Assembly (NCBI GenBank): GCA_016648135.1
Contig: JADDOH010024973.1
Span: 558,001 to 622,000 of the forward strand
Direction: 5' to 3'
Length of the DNA stretch: 64,000 nucleotides
From: Agrypnia vestita
Lineage: Eukaryota; Arthropoda; Insecta; Trichoptera; Phryganeidae
This document shows positions 1 through 12,689 of this stretch, in pieces (position 1 is the stretch's first letter; every line of letters starts with the position of its first letter). A model generated the notes under the pieces. The model had not been told where the DNA came from. It did no database searches and saw only the letters and a program-made list of their open reading frames with translations. The translations under genes were made by a program, and so were the position numbers.

Positions 1-1290
1 GTCTAGGGGCACGATTGTCAAACAGAATACTTTAAGTTTTTAGAGTACAAGCTTTTACCAGGCAACCGACTCTTTTCAAAATCAGGAGCGGAATTTTTTT
101 TAGAGTCCACTACAACATTTCTCCTGGTACTACTTATCATGCTAGCATATTATCTTGAGTTTTATTATATTTTACTTATTGGGTTTCGAGAATATTGAAT
201 CTCTCATCGACAGATGAAATATTAAACTGACTATTTTCTAAAATGGAAAATTTACATAGTTTAAATGGAAATACAAATTATTAAATAATTAAGTCCCGAC
301 AAAAAGACTGTTATCAATTATGTGGTTCGCGAATTTAAAAGAGTTATTACTAGTTATTCTTCGTCTCTCCTCACAATATTCCTATTAAAATCACCTTTCC
401 TTCAACAATTCTTTATTCAGAACCTAATATAATAACCGGAAACTCTAGTGGTAAAATATAATTAAACTCAAGCAGAGATGACATAGCTTACGTTTTCCAT
501 CCATTTTAAATGATCATTATGAATAATCTCTACAATTTTAACGTGAAATCCCAATATAATAATAATTTATTTGTCTGTCTGTAACTTCCTATAACGTCCA
601 TGACTTTTTTCTTTGATATTTTTTATTTTTTTAAATATAAATAAAAACTTATTCTTTAGGACCCGGCGGGTAACATTTCCTCCTCATTACCCCACCCTCT
701 CCCCACGATACATTTTCTATACATATCTACACCATTTGACACATCATATTCAAATTTGACATATTTGACGGATTACAGCTAGTTCATCAACAATAATCTA
801 AAACGGAATAAATTACATTGTTTTTTATTCAGAATAACTTAAATGATGAAGAAACAATAACTGAAATTAACACTCACACGAAGTCACACGCGATAAAAAA
901 ATCTTTTCTCCATTTAAAAACTCAGTATAAAAATATATTTTGACTGAACCAAGAACATTTCTCAAATCACGGCCCGAGGGTCCCGCGAGGTATCTCAAGA
1001 AACAATATCGCACTGTATTTTAATATAAGTGTCCGCAAGAGGGCATGTTTCGGATAACGATGGAGACCAGCCCCGCGTGTCGGACATCGTCTCCCGCTGA
1101 GAGGACCAGCACTTCTTATAATAATATAATTGGATACCGCTACCAGCATCGCTACCAGTATTACTGCCGGCGGGCGCTCACTGTGGCCAATCGGACTCAA
1201 ATGTTCTCGTATGCAGATCGTTTTTATGTCTGTTTAATTATTATTTTATCAACGCCTACTGTATTGAAAAATCGATTTGAATTAACGACA
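1..1290. other. AT-rich stretch, no gene seen
   Basis: No credible coding region. Two small repeats recur elsewhere: about 186-230 (a block with ctctcatcgacagatgaa) resembles 30333-30378, and about 575-595 (gtctgtaacttcctat) recurs at the window's right edge near 63980. The short overlapping ORFs at 967-1386 are on opposite strands in a mildly GC-richer patch and have no protein character that I recognise. Confidence 0.5.
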
Positions 1291-1299
1291 ATCAATCAA

Positions 1300-2300
1300 G
1301 ATATATTACCGATGTCTCATAGAGACGAAGCTCCTTGTTTTTATGGAAAATTAGGTATGGCGTACGACCTATCGCACGGCAGCTGATCGCTTTATCGATA
1401 CACAACGTAATGTTCACTAGTTCTGTCACCGTGATATAATACCACAACTGTCAAATTTTTGGAAGCTGTATATATGTTTAAAATGCACATCTTGTCCCAT
1501 ATGTGTGCTGTATCTTTACTACCACAACTTGTGGCTGAAAATGTTGTCATTTCCTTAAACCAGTACAGATGTCACCAATGGCGATGAGGTATCCATATTT
1601 TTGGTTGGAGTTTTTTTAAAGCAATATTCTTCATGTATTTATGTTTATGGCCCTTTTTCTTCTACTACCCCTACTTATTGGGTCGGGATCCCCGCACCGC
1701 ATAAAAGGTTCCAACTTTTTCTGTCTCGGGCTTCGCTCTCCACGTTAGCCCAATTTAGTTGTAACCTCGCTTCGCAGCAGTCCTCCAACTGTTTCCGCGA
1801 GCTCCTCCTAGGACCGCCTCTTGGTTCTCTGCCTTCTGGTCTTGCCTGAATATCCACTTTGGCAGTCTATCTATCGGCATTCGCGAGATATAAGATCCCA
1901 GCTACTTTAACTGTGATTTCTCGATAAGCATCAATAAGGGTTCTAATTCGAGACATTTTTTTGCTTGAGTATTTCTGATTCTGCTCCTTCTGGTCACTCC
2001 TATTATTCCTTGTAGAAATCTCATCTCAGCGGCCTGTAGCCTTGAGCGGGTTCTTTTGGTCAAGATCTAGTTCTCCAGTAGGGTTGGCCTGAAAACTGAT
2101 TTGTATACTGCCAACTTTGCTCGTTGACTGAGCTCCGCTTTTCTAAGTAGGTACGGGATAGTACAATATCATGCTACCTGGCTTGCGGCTCCTATCCTCC
2201 CATCCCGAGATGTTATTACACCGAAGTATTTGACTTATTACTTCCATCCACGTTTGTCATATATAAATGGCTTCGTCTCTGTGAGACTTCTATAATTTAT
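1300..2300. repeat. Foldback repeat (GTCTC family), interrupted by a LINE piece
   Basis: A plus-strand arm (about 1300-1620) begins with gatgtctcatagagacgaag and continues with blocks shared with the copies at 12.0 and 50.2 kb (tatgacctatc-like block, gttgtatatatgtt-like block, ccagtacagatgtc-like block). A minus-strand arm with cttcgtctctgtgagacttc lies at about 2238-2300. Between them sits a LINE fragment. I infer that the LINE inserted into, and partly replaced, one foldback copy. Confidence 0.55.
1657..2225 (-). pseudogene. LINE reverse transcriptase C-terminal fragment (family A)
   Basis: The minus strand reads a degenerate carboxy terminus of a non-LTR retrotransposon polyprotein, with a basic RP.GR.PRGGPRRSSRKQLED segment followed by W..VESEARDRKSWN, the usual tail after the reverse transcriptase domain. 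Upstream on the same strand is an RTLIDAYREIT-like segment. It is matched by the plus-strand copy at 42895-43205, including the terminal CGAxxPTQ stop and a GAA-rich tail, so this is the 3' end of an arthropod LINE. No catalytic region remains. It lies between two arms of a foldback repeat. The clade is not certain. Confidence 0.65.
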
Positions 2301-3148
2301 CCTAATTAATAGACATACTAACTATTTTTAATAACTTTTATAATGTCGCTAAAAATTAAACAAGCAAGAATTCCGAATTATGTACAACTGCACAACAATT
2401 CGTTTTCAACCACCACTTACTGAAAACTTCTCCCTGCACACAAAGCTAACGCAAATGATAAAGCTTTTATATCAAATAATGATCTAACGATAGCACAGCG
2501 GCGCGCATTCAATTACCACTAGCAAACTGTTCTCGGACAAATATCCTTCCAGGGGTAATCAGCGGACTAGCGCGCAATAACTTAGCTGACTTTATCTTAT
2601 CTGACACTAAAATCATACGGCAGAGTAATTGAAATGCACGAAAAAATGTTAAATACAGATACTTACATCCTACCAGCAGCTTTAGGCTCGCGCATCCAAC
2701 ACGCTGCTAGAGCTGCGAACAATGCCGTGTGGGAGCTGCAGCTACGAATCCACGAATTTAATACCATTATCTATCACAATTTGGCTTTTAACCCTTCGCT
2801 GGTGTTCCAGGGTTTTTCTTTTCATTAATGGTATAAACAATTGTTAATAATTTTATGATTTTACTTCTCTAATCTAGAATCTGGAAATAGCTTTTATGAT
2901 AGAGTTTTGATAAGGAAGGGCTGGCGAACAACTTTTTTTTTTTTTTCATCAAATTAAACCCTCCCCGCAAACTTTCATCCTCTTCGGTACACCACCAATC
3001 ATTGCCACCTCACTACCACACCTCTAATTATCCCGTCTCTCCATTGAGATTAAGGGTATTTTCAGGTTGTTTTTGGTCTTATGTACACATTTTTCATTAA
3101 TTAGAAATCAAAGTCTTTTTTGGGCATCTGATATCATCGCATCTTTTA
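2301..3148. other. No gene seen
   Basis: AT-rich with a slightly GC-richer patch around 2490-2760. I recognise no coding or repeat family here. Confidence 0.45.
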
Positions 3149-3214
3149 ACTCTCTCTCTCTCTTTCTTTTTCCTCCCTCTCTCTCTCTCTTTTTCCTCCC
3201 TCTCTCTCTCTCAC
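3149..3214. repeat. Pyrimidine tract, (CT)n with TTTTCCTCC interruptions
   Basis: Almost pure C/T on the plus strand: two near-identical units of (CT)n followed by tttttcctccc, then another (CT)n run. A microsatellite or minisatellite. Confidence 0.85.
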
Positions 3215-3529
3215 TCATTTCCGATTTTAATTTTCAGACAATCTGATAATGACACCATTTATTTGTTAACTTTTTGGTGGGGTTACACTCTCGTAATATC
3301 AAAAGGTGATCTGGTTTTCAATTATGAAATATTGAGATTTAAAAAATATATCATATGTATAAAAATAATTTGATTATTCAAAAAAAAATATATGTTGTCA
3401 TGTAATATGAAAATAATTTACTAAAATATTTATCGATAAGATACAGTTTCGTGTTGTAAAATAAACATTTGTACATTGATTGTCAATGAGAGTAACAAAG
3501 GGTTAATATCGTGTTTTAATGTGTCGCCT

Positions 3530-4060
3530 CAAGCGTAGTTAACTAATGAGACTGATTTTCCGCAGGTACGCGGCACAACGAAAGTTGCGGCACTCAATTC
3601 TCTCAACCAACCCGCTTCGTGGAAAGCGCTAATGATAATTAAATTTACAGAATAACGCGATCGCTTTCAAAAGTTCTAAAAATTACCGATGTTCGGCTCA
3701 CACGGCACACGCAACGGGCACTAGTCGGCTGTGTATCGGTGTGTTCGCTTGATTAAACAATTGGCCCGTGAATAATGTACAATGTTTGTGCGCCGCGGGG
3801 CGTGGGGCACATTTTACACCCGCGGAAATTAATTAACCCTTTCTACATTACAAGTTGATTTGTTAGATTGTGATTAGTGACAAATATATGGTTCAAATGC
3901 CGCGATATTTCAGCGATAGATAAATGACGCAGCCGACTAAACAGCTCTCTGTCTGCTGGCTAGCTCGCAGGTACTACTGCCGTGTCTGCCGCCACAGGGA
4001 TTCAGAGGTTCGAAAAGTGAACCTACATCATTGTCGGACTAAATATATTGGTAACTAGCT
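3530..4060. promoter_or_regulatory. GC-richer island, possible regulatory element
   Basis: A 0.5-kb block of balanced composition in AT-rich surroundings, containing non-repetitive sequence such as aattggcccgtgaataatg and a cgccgcggggcgtggggc core next to aaattaattaaccc, an ATTA-type homeodomain site. No open frame of note. A ttttccgcag acceptor-like string occurs at about 3558-3567. Regulatory function is an inference from composition and motifs only. Confidence 0.3.
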
Positions 4061-4986
4061 GTAACACGTCAAAAATGACGTTATCTTGCATGTCGGTTCC
4101 TAAAGAATATGTAGATGTCTATACAAAATGTAAGACCTGTCAGATGGTTTAGATTAGAATAGAAAGTGGGAAAAGGGTGAAGGGAAAAATTTTTACAATA
4201 TAAATAAAAAATAGAAAAATAATTACAATTAAAATCAAGGGAAATTTTTTAAAAAGTTACGGATCGACAGATGGACACACAACTAAATTATTATTATTGG
4301 GTTACACCAACTTGAGGCATCAAAAATATAATTAATTTTTTTTTTTAATTGGTGACATTGCACATATAAAATTATTTTACTATCATTGTTCACGGCATAC
4401 ATTAGGTCATATTTTTTAATAACAAATTATTCTAAAATTTAAAAAATGGTGAAGTTATAATATGCTGATCCACAAAAGTCTTTCTCACATTGCCAGGGTT
4501 TGGGTTAAATGAAAAAGTTAATTATTTTTATGTTAATGATGTATTGAAAAATTGTGCAAATGAAATCAGTTTGAAAATAATTTTAAAAAATTCCAAAATA
4601 AATCAAATATAAAAATTCAAACGGCGCATTTATAAAAAAAATCTTAACTTCGTCGTAGATAATGTTGTAAGTAAGATGCGTACGAAATTTTAACAAATTC
4701 GCCTTAATAGTTTTGGAGATATCTCAGAGTTTAGAGAAAAACGCAAAATAATAATTTGATTCGTTTTAAAATTCACCTACTTCAAATGACTATATAACTA
4801 GGCCAATTTTTGGAATTTTTCAATAAGTGATGACTCAAATTATTATTATAATGTTAAAACAAGCTACGAGAAAAAGAATAAAAAATGATTTTTCAAAAAT
4901 TTCAAGGTAGGGTAATCCCTTACTATATATCTTATTTTTTTCTTATACCCTAAATTCTTATACGTATAACGCATGTTAGTTATCAT
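4061..4986. other. No gene seen
   Basis: Very AT-rich with no open frame of interest and no repeat that I can match inside this window. Confidence 0.45.
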
Positions 4987-5540
4987 TTGACTATCATCAC
5001 TTTATTTACTGAGGCTCACATTAGCTCTACAGCGGACTGGCCAAACCACTGTTTCAGGTTTTTCAGCCATGATGTTCCCCTTCTTCTAAAGCCTCGACTT
5101 CCGGCAATCTTTCCTTGCATTATGAAGTGCAAGATACAATACTTCTCTAGACATTTCGTCACATATCCGAGTTTTTGAAGTTCTCGGATTTTCATTGTTG
5201 AAATTATTTATTTATCTTTATTCATCCGAACCACAATACCTTCATTCGTAACTATTTAAATATTTTCAGGATTCTTTTGTAGATCTGTATCTTTCGTAAG
5301 CGTCCAGGCCTCAATTCTATAAAATATTATCGAGGACGTGTATGTAGCATCTGACTATTCTTATTCAAAATCCAAGGATTATCAGTACCTTTTTTGTCTT
5401 AGTTTTTCTCTTCTCACAATCGTCGCAGATATTGTTTCCTGAACTTATTTATATAATTCTAATTGGGTCAGTTATTTTTTAACTGTCACAGCGGCCCTAT
5501 TAATACCCAGGCTTGAGAAAATGAAAATGACCTCACTGGA
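4987..5540 (-). pseudogene. LINE C-terminal fragment (family B), degenerate
   Basis: Minus-strand remnant homologous, block by block, to 50743-51140: shared strings include cttccggcaatctttccttg, ctttcgtaagcgtcca and ccgaaccacaataccttcat. Translated on the minus strand the region corresponds to the familiar EAWTLTEE...KLEA...YLGHVM...GKI.....W....FRAAVNK tail of arthropod LINE polyproteins. Many stops and frameshifts, so it is not functional. More decayed than the 50.7-kb copy. Confidence 0.6.
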
Positions 5541-6529
5541 AACCTTGGTCTAAAAACCTAGTGTCTACGAGAGCTGCAAAGAGTAAAGTAAAATACTTGC
5601 TAAATAGAAATAAGAGGTTCTAAGAGAATAGTGAAAAACTCACAAAGGGTGTCTTTTAGATTGTGGGTACTGCAGGAAGTGAGTAGGTGGGAGGAGAGGG
5701 TTCGCAAATTTTAAGAATATAGAATTACATCAGTTTTTATTTTATTTTCTTGTGGTATAAGAAATGAGATCAGAAATGTGGTCTCCTGGAACTGAATAAC
5801 ACGTAACGTAATAAATTACATGGGCAGTGATTAGTGTAACTATTGCATAGAGGCAAAGCATATACTCTGAAGTGGCATAACTACAATTTTTATGAAACTC
5901 AAACAATTGTTATATCTGTTTTTATTGCCTTTTTTCTCCGATCGGAAGCCCCATACTTCTTGCATAATGCGAGTCATTATTTCATAACACATAACATTTT
6001 TCTTGATCAATTAAGCAATATTTACATTAATTTTATACTTCATTTTCCAATTCCAATTCCTTAGTGTCTACGATACTCTGAGTACCTACTTTACTTGCAG
6101 TCTAATCCGCCTAATCTATTTCTTCAAGTACGTCAGTTCTATCACACTTTTGCAAACTATTTATTATAATAAACATCATAAGTGTTTTATTTCTTACATG
6201 AATTAGAAAGGATAAAAAATTGTGAAAAAAAACCTCTAATCATTTAACAGTAAGTAATATTTTTAAAAAGTAGGTAACTAGATGTACTATGTAAGAGATG
6301 CACTTCTACTAGAGCACGCCGTAATCTAGAATAAAATTAGTTATAGTATATTAAACATTTTTGAAGTATGTTTTTATTTACATTAAGTAGTATCATTATA
6401 GTATGCACATGCTTAAATACTAAATGTGCAAATGTGCATTAAAATGATATATTTTTAGATAATTCATAGTTCAATGATGATATTTAAAAAAAAAAATTTT
6501 TATTGAAACTAAAAGTCAGCTTGACATTT
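5541..6529. other. No gene seen
   Basis: AT-rich. A short frame near 5843-6064 is hydrophobic because of TTT/ATT codons and is taken as chance. Confidence 0.45.
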
Positions 6530-6790
6530 CGATGACGAGCTCTGCGGTAAGTCAGGGGCGGCGGTTGTCAGGTCCGCGTTTGTTTCTGTGTTGTTTGGGG
6601 ACAAATGCCGGGGATTAATTTAGCCAGCGGAACATACCGGCAGGTAATACTCGATAGATGGCGCCTCCGTCACTGTTGCCACCACCACCCCGCGCCTGCC
6701 ACTCGCCCCCAACCCTGGCCGCTGCCGATCGTGCCTCCGTACGAACCATGGCTTCATTAATTACCACAATGGGATGTTGAGCCACCGCGC
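6530..6790. promoter_or_regulatory. GC-rich island with homeodomain-type sites
   Basis: A sharp 260-bp GC-rich block (accaccaccccgcgcctgcc and neighbours). It includes ggggattaatttagcc and catggcttcattaattacca, both ATTA/TAAT core sites in unique sequence. No open frame and no terminal repeats. Looks like a conserved cis-regulatory element. This is inference only. Confidence 0.35.
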
Positions 6791-7645
6791 AGTGATCGTA
6801 GATTGGAAACTTCTGGAATAGGCGTATTTATTGAATGGAACTTGTAATCAGTAGTCAGTATTCGAAAATCATACTAGCAATTACAAAGCAAGTAACGTAA
6901 TAAAAATATCAATAAACATCAAAGTTACAGATTCATATCTTTATTTAAAATATTTATCGTGGATTTATGGCTGGTGACAAATGAAACAATGAAAACTATT
7001 TAAAATCTCTGGTCACGAACGGAGCACCGTTCCTTAACTAATTTTAATTATTTTTTTTATTTATTATATTATTAAATATATTATTATATTATTTAATTAA
7101 TTTATTTATTTAATAATTTTAATTAATTAATCCAATTTCGTAATTAGCACTGATTATCAATAGAATGATCGCTGCACTATTGTCCAACGCAAGGTTCTTC
7201 CGCTCAAGTTCATTTTAGATCATGCGTACCCACTTTAGGCTTGTCTCTGGTAAATCGCCATTCTATGGTCGCTTCTATATCACTTGTCAGAATAAATCTG
7301 AACAGTGCGCATCTGCCGTCGTCTTCTATATGCACGATACATCAATTTCTCATTGATTTCTCAACATTTACAGTGATTATAGTTTCATCAGTTGTCATCA
7401 GAATCATAGAATCATCAGAATCAGTTGATTCTAAATTCATGTAGAACAGTGATTCTCAACCTGGGCGTTTTGGTAGTTTGGTGGGGCGTTTTTAAATGTT
7501 CGCGTGGGCATTGTGTCAATATAGAAAAATAAACTCATTCATATATACACTTTTACACTTTCTTTAGGCGCTTTGAGTTTTTAATATATTTTAAATAAAC
7601 TACACTTTTACGTGCAAAAATTTAAACTGAGGCATAATGCTCAAC
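6791..7645. other. No gene seen; pure A/T tract at 7036-7130
   Basis: Includes nearly 100 bp made only of A and T (7036-7130). Nothing codes here that I can support. Confidence 0.45.
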
Positions 7646-7913
7646 ATCTTTTTTTAATTAATGTATATTATAGATATCTCACAGAGACGAAACTGTATTT
7701 ATTATGGGAAAGTAGGTATAGAAGTCATTTGGGTGTACATAGGACTTATGACCTATCTTTATGGTTGGCTTAAGTGATCACTTTTCAGTTTCGTCTCTGT
7801 GAGATATCTATAATATACATTAATTGATTAATAATGTCTCTGTGACATAAATCCAGCACTGTTCTGAAAGATTTGAACAAACTCAAAATATTCTGAATCT
7901 TTTTTTAAGTAAT
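7646..7913. mobile_element. Short foldback element (GTCTC family) with 17-bp direct repeats
   Basis: Inverted arms (left about 7654-7692; right about 7787-7827) read atatctcacagagacgaaac outward-in and are near perfect. A nonpalindromic tail to about 7896 (aaatccagcactgttctga) is shared almost exactly with the 15.05-15.12 kb copy. The whole is flanked by atctttttttaattaat (7646-7662) and atctttttttaagtaat (7897-7913), one mismatch in 17. A long variable-length duplication with an asymmetric 3' tail suggests target-primed retroposition. Confidence 0.65.
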
Positions 7914-8939
7914 ATTTTGTGTATGTGATAGTAATATGACGTAAAATGCAATAAATACATAATGTTTTTAAAAATAATAACTTTTTTTATTTATAGTTCT
8001 CATCATTTTTTATTTGTGGTAGGAAATTCATTCCATAAAATGCATGCCTACATAGATAAATCTGTAAAATAAATTTATTTTTTTGTTGGGGCAATTCTTT
8101 CAATGCGGTTAAGAAACACTGATGTAGAATGTTCAAAATATTTCTATAATGTAAAGTTACCAGTGGCGTGCAGTAGGTATAATCTTAAGATATGCTGTGA
8201 TCGACTATGCATTATATTTAAAAAAATATATACATACATGTTTTGTACTGCCTGCATGCATATACATATTTTGTAATTTTTTTAACTATTTGTAATGAGC
8301 TATTCTTAGTAGTTTTAATCCACAAAAATTAATGCACTATAAAAGAAGTATTGTAAACAAGGATTTTCTAAATAAATACTTTATACATAATACGGTAAAT
8401 TTTTTAAAAAATTTGCGAAGGCGATTTATATATAATTAAATCGATAATAAGATTTCAAATATGCGTTTCTTTTCACAAAAATAAATTAACCATTTTATAA
8501 TATCATCGATGGCAATCGTAAATATATATTTTCGTATTGCGTATAAAATGTTCAAAAATCCACATTTTGCGAAGTTTCTTTATAAATTATCATAAACTAA
8601 TTTATTGAAACAGAATTATATTAAATTTGTGCTGTTAATTGTAATTAATGAACTCAGTAATTTAAATAAAAATAATAAGAGAAAATAACAAATGCACTAA
8701 ATGGAAATTTTATTATAATTTGACAGTTGGAATTCACCATAGACAAGAGAAATAGAATTCAGATGAAAAATTGTATGTGCAAGCAACTGCAATTTGTAAG
8801 AATGTCATTTCTGCAAGTGGCTTGCGCGCAGTTCTCACCTCACATTAGTCAATTTATTCATAGAGAGACGCAAATTTGAAGTAGCATCGTGATAACATTG
8901 TTAAATTGTAGATGTATATTAATAATTAAATTTTATATC
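7914..8939. other. AT-rich; hAT-like end fragment at about 8162
   Basis: No gene seen. At about 8162 cagtggcgtgcagtaggt resembles the terminal sequence of the hAT-type MITE at 62637 and the end at 59990, but no matching opposite end is visible. Confidence 0.35.
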
Positions 8940-9500
8940 AGGGTTCCTACGACGGGATCACGATGTGACCCCGTCTCCGGATATCGAGCGTGCAGCCTGA
9001 AGAGACGAGGTCCGGTTCGAGAGTCTACATGGTAGCGTAAGGACGAGCATTCATCGACCCACTGGATACCGGTCTGACCCTGAACTGGAGGAAGACACCA
9101 TGGCGTGATGCAGGTGGCGAGCGTCTTCTGAACGGTGCAGTTCGTACATAGAAGAAATTGATATTCTCTGATCTCAATCTCATTTCAAGTACCTTTCACT
9201 CCGTTCAGCCTAGCGAGACGTCGCGGCACAACGTAAAGTTTTATGAAGCGCAGAGGTTTGGAAGTAATATGCAACATCGGTGATTATCCATCGATAAGGA
9301 CACTTCGAGCATCATGTCGATGTGTTATTGTACGTTGTTAATTGTGTCTGTTGCAATTTAAATGTAAATTTTAACCTTATGATTGCCCGATTCACGACAT
9401 TTGCGCTGGCGCCACCGCCTATAGAGTCTTAAAAATATAGTTTAAACTGCCTTCTCCCGTACATCGCGCGGCCGTCAGCGACAATGTCGCGGAGCGGTCA
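8940..9500. other. GC-richer block of unknown nature
   Basis: About 0.55 kb of much higher GC, with cgatgtgaccccgtctccgg, ggtccggttcgagagtc and gctggcgccaccgcctatag. No frame is open across it and I see no terminal repeats, so I cannot assign it. It could be a noncoding exon, a regulatory element, or an old mobile element. Confidence 0.3.
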
Positions 9501-10208
9501 ATTTATTTTTAAATTAGAAAAAATAATATTAATAAAACAAATTTAGAAATATCTTTGAATTTGCCCATTGTCGCCTTTTGTGGCGTAGCTAATTGTTAGT
9601 ACTAGATTGAATAAATTTTTATTTTGACTGCTCAAAATGTTTTCTTTTGTGAACCCATCTTCGTTAATTGTTGCGAATTGGAACTTGTTAATGTGAGAGG
9701 CACATGGTGCGGCTCGAGGGTTCAACGTCTACATCACTGAGAAGACCCTGAGATTAAAATCAAGAAGTAAGGTTTGTCCCATTCTTCTCCGACTGTACTA
9801 GCTAGCGGTGACGGGGGGGTCAGGTCATGAGGATTCATGTCATAATATATGTATGTATGTTTCGAATCAACATTTCATATTTTGCGTTGGTCAAAAAGTT
9901 TGTAAGTAGGTATACATAGATTTCGCAACTGGTAATGATACCACTTTATTTTATTTTTGAAAGTGGAGTTTTTTTAGCAATTTTCTTTACTAACGTATAT
10001 ATAATATTCTTTCGAATTATTACATGTCTACTAGAATACGCCTAGAAATCAATATTTTCAATGTTTAACTTCTATCGTGCACCAGCATATTATATTTTAA
10101 CAATATTTTTATATTAAAGTATATATAGAAACATACATATTGAACTTTCAAAAAATTGATAATGTGTGGTTGTTCTTACAATGGAATTGGTGAACGTTGC
10201 ATTGTGTA
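9501..10208. other. No gene seen
   Basis: AT-rich with no supported feature. A run of seven G near 9811 marks a small GC patch. Confidence 0.45.
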
Positions 10209-10323
10209 GAGTGATCACTTAAGCCAGCTCATACAGGTTTTAAGGCCTGAGCCATCGTATAAGAGACTTCCATCCACTTTTCTCATATACAAATAGCTTC
10301 GTCTTTGTGAAACTTCTGTAATC
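10209..10323 (-). repeat. Single arm of the GTCTC foldback family
   Basis: The plus strand reads gtgatcacttaagccagctc ... aatagcttcgtctttgtgaa, the reverse complement of the left arms at 12.0 and 14.6 kb. No second arm is found nearby. Downstream, the string ggggaccaaatccggtaatt (10325-10344) is shared with about 44860. Confidence 0.6.
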
Positions 10324-10424
10324 TGGGGACCAAATCCGGTAATTGTGTTCTTAGAACATAAAATAATAATAATAATAATAATAGCTTTCAGACATTAACA
10401 TTTAAGATTTACTTGTGACAAGTT

Positions 10425-10700
10425 TGGCTGTCACACCATGGCAGTTCCGTCTATATGCCTTTTGGCAAAGGTCTCCTCTCCAATTTCTTCCATTCCTCCC
10501 TATCTTCTGCTATTCTGGTCCACGCGCCACCTGCTGTAGCCTTGATCGCATCCACCCATCTTCTAGAAGGCCTGCCTCGTTTCTTTTTCCTGTCTCTTGT
10601 GAACCAATACATTATTGTTTTTGACCATTTTTCTCTTCCCCTGATTGTATGTCCAGTCTATTTCCATTTAAGCCTTCTGATGGATACTTTAAAAAACAAA
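10425..10700 (-). pseudogene. LINE C-terminal fragment (family C)
   Basis: The minus strand encodes a basic RGRPSRRWVDAIKATAG segment then AEDREEWKKLERRPLPKGI, the standard arginine-rich and tryptophan-containing end of a LINE polyprotein, with an open stretch of about 80 codons. Only the tail is present; the reverse transcriptase core is missing. The plus-strand ORFs at 10415-10715 are antisense shadows. (AAT)n at 10361-10383 abuts the region. Confidence 0.65.
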
Positions 10701-11991
10701 AACGAAGAATGTTAAAGTATCTTAGTACTTTAATATTGTTCGTACATACTTTCATATAAAAATATTGTTGAAATATTATTTATTTATTCCCTGTGTGGTT
10801 TGTTGGATTAGAAATATCCATATATACAACTTCATTATTTTATATGAATTTATATAAATCAAATTTTTGTGCCTATAAGTGTGATAATATCCCAAATTAG
10901 ATTAGTTTAAAACTTTTTCTCAAACAATAAAATCCAATTTATCAAACTCTTTAAAGAGCTTTAAAGGGAGTTTTAAAAATACAAATAAACTGAAAAAATC
11001 CTCATTTTAAGAATCGTAGCGGATTTGATTTTATATTTTAAAGCATACTATGATTTTGTTTATGTTTTGTGTGGAGTCAACATTTGTTATAATGACGTGG
11101 GTATATCCTGATTATATGATACTTCTGTGTAGGTCAAGTGTAAATCCACCATTGTATAAGATAACGTCTTAACTATATCCAGTATAAATTGAGTAATCAA
11201 CCTATACATCGAAAATTGGTTAAAATCAATGAGAAAAAAAGTTTTATGGAAAACAAATTATTACCTAATTAGGAATGTACCTATATTGGCCTTTACAAAA
11301 ATAAATAATAAATATAAAAATATTCATGGCTTCATAAATTACTTTCTGACTTAATAAGCAGAATGATAAACTAAATTGTAACTCAGTTAGTCCAACAGTT
11401 TGTAGATTAAGCACGTTTGCAGGAAACTTAAGTTGACAACCTGTTCCATAAAGGTAATTATTTTGACATTATTGCTTAGTTAGATATGTAGATATTTATT
11501 ACAGTCCCGAACATTTATTTAATTAAAATCGAATAATTAATTAAGCAGAACATGTACACAAAGATCGTGAAATTTAAGACTAGTGAGCTTCGGTTGAACC
11601 CTTCGGGTCATTCCCTGACACATTGCCGCTGTATTTAAGATTAATTAATTTGTAACAATTCTTCCTTCACAATATGTACGTTGGGTTTTGTTTCCTATGG
11701 TATTTTAACCCTCAACTCTTTAGAATTAAAACGAAATGGTATTTTATTATTTTATAATTTAATAATGTACACACAGAATTGTTTACATAAACATTCGAGT
11801 TTGTATAAAAGGATCTATGCTTTCATATAAAAACATTATTGAAACAAAACATTTTTGTGATAAAAATCTTACGATTACAATTATTGAACTGAAGTAAAAA
11901 TGCATAGAGAAAAATGGAAGTGCAAAAAAAATATATACCTATCAGAATATTTTCAGTATGTACGGGATTTTATCAACAGAGGAACATTATT
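10701..11991. other. No gene seen
   Basis: AT-rich throughout. A short duplicated phrase (ttcatataaaaatattgttg at about 10750; ttcatataaaaacattattg at about 11822) hints at an old repeat. Confidence 0.45.
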
Positions 11992-12598
11992 AATCCAGAT
12001 ATATTATGTATGTCTCACGGAGACGAAGCTATTTTTTTATGTGAAGTGACAGGTATGGATGTCTATTTTTAGGTGTTCAAAGGGCTTATGACCTATCGTA
12101 CGGCTGACTCATTTGATCACTTTACACAATGTAACGTTCAGTTCACCACCGTTTAAAATTAACTTGATCAATTCCCTTCGTGATAGCCTACCACAACCGT
12201 TTTCTGAAGTTGTATATATGTTAACTTTGCACATAGTTTTTTTAAGATGTATATATGTTAACTTTGCACATCCCTTTCCATATTTGGGTTATATTTTATT
12301 ACCGACATCTGTAATTAAAATTTTTCATCTCCATGAACCACTACAGATGTCACGGTTGCAATAAGATTTTTTTTTAATCAGAATTTTATTTTATTATTTA
12401 AAATATATATTAAAAATTTTCATCCCCATAAACTACTACATGTCACTGTTGTAATAAGATATCTATTTTTGTATTATAATTATTTGTATAAAGTGGTCAC
12501 TTAAGCCAGCCCTACGATAGGTAGTAAGCTCTATAAACACCAAAAGAATAGACTTCCATACCTACTTAAACATATAAAATATATCTTGATTAAAAAAC
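11992..12598. mobile_element. Foldback element (GTCTC family), longer form
   Basis: The left arm (about 11992-12125: aatccagatatattatg, gtctcacggagacgaagc, ggcttatgacctatcgtacg) pairs with a right arm (about 12492-12598: acttaagccagccctacgat, aatatatcttgatt). The right arm lacks the gtctc hairpin block. The centre holds a 37-bp tandem duplication with tgtatatatgttaactttgc at 12211 and 12248, and ctacagatgtcac, shared with the 1.3 and 50.2 kb copies. No coding capacity. Confidence 0.6.
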
Positions 12599-12689
12599 AG
12601 CCTATTATCCCATTTTGGTTCCAATAATCCTTTTGTTTTCCTATTGAAATCGGAATACATAGTGATTGAAGCAACATCTTGCGACCATA

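Noticed and set aside
1311..1335. Intact hammerhead in the GTCTC foldback family
   Set aside because: Stem and GAA are present, but the CUGANGA core is missing or altered in all copies seen.
7654..7827. Cut-and-paste MITE with TA target
   Set aside because: The better boundaries are 13-17 bp direct repeats lying outside an asymmetric tail.
10415..10715. Plus-strand ORFs
   Set aside because: Antisense to a clear LINE tail on the minus strand.
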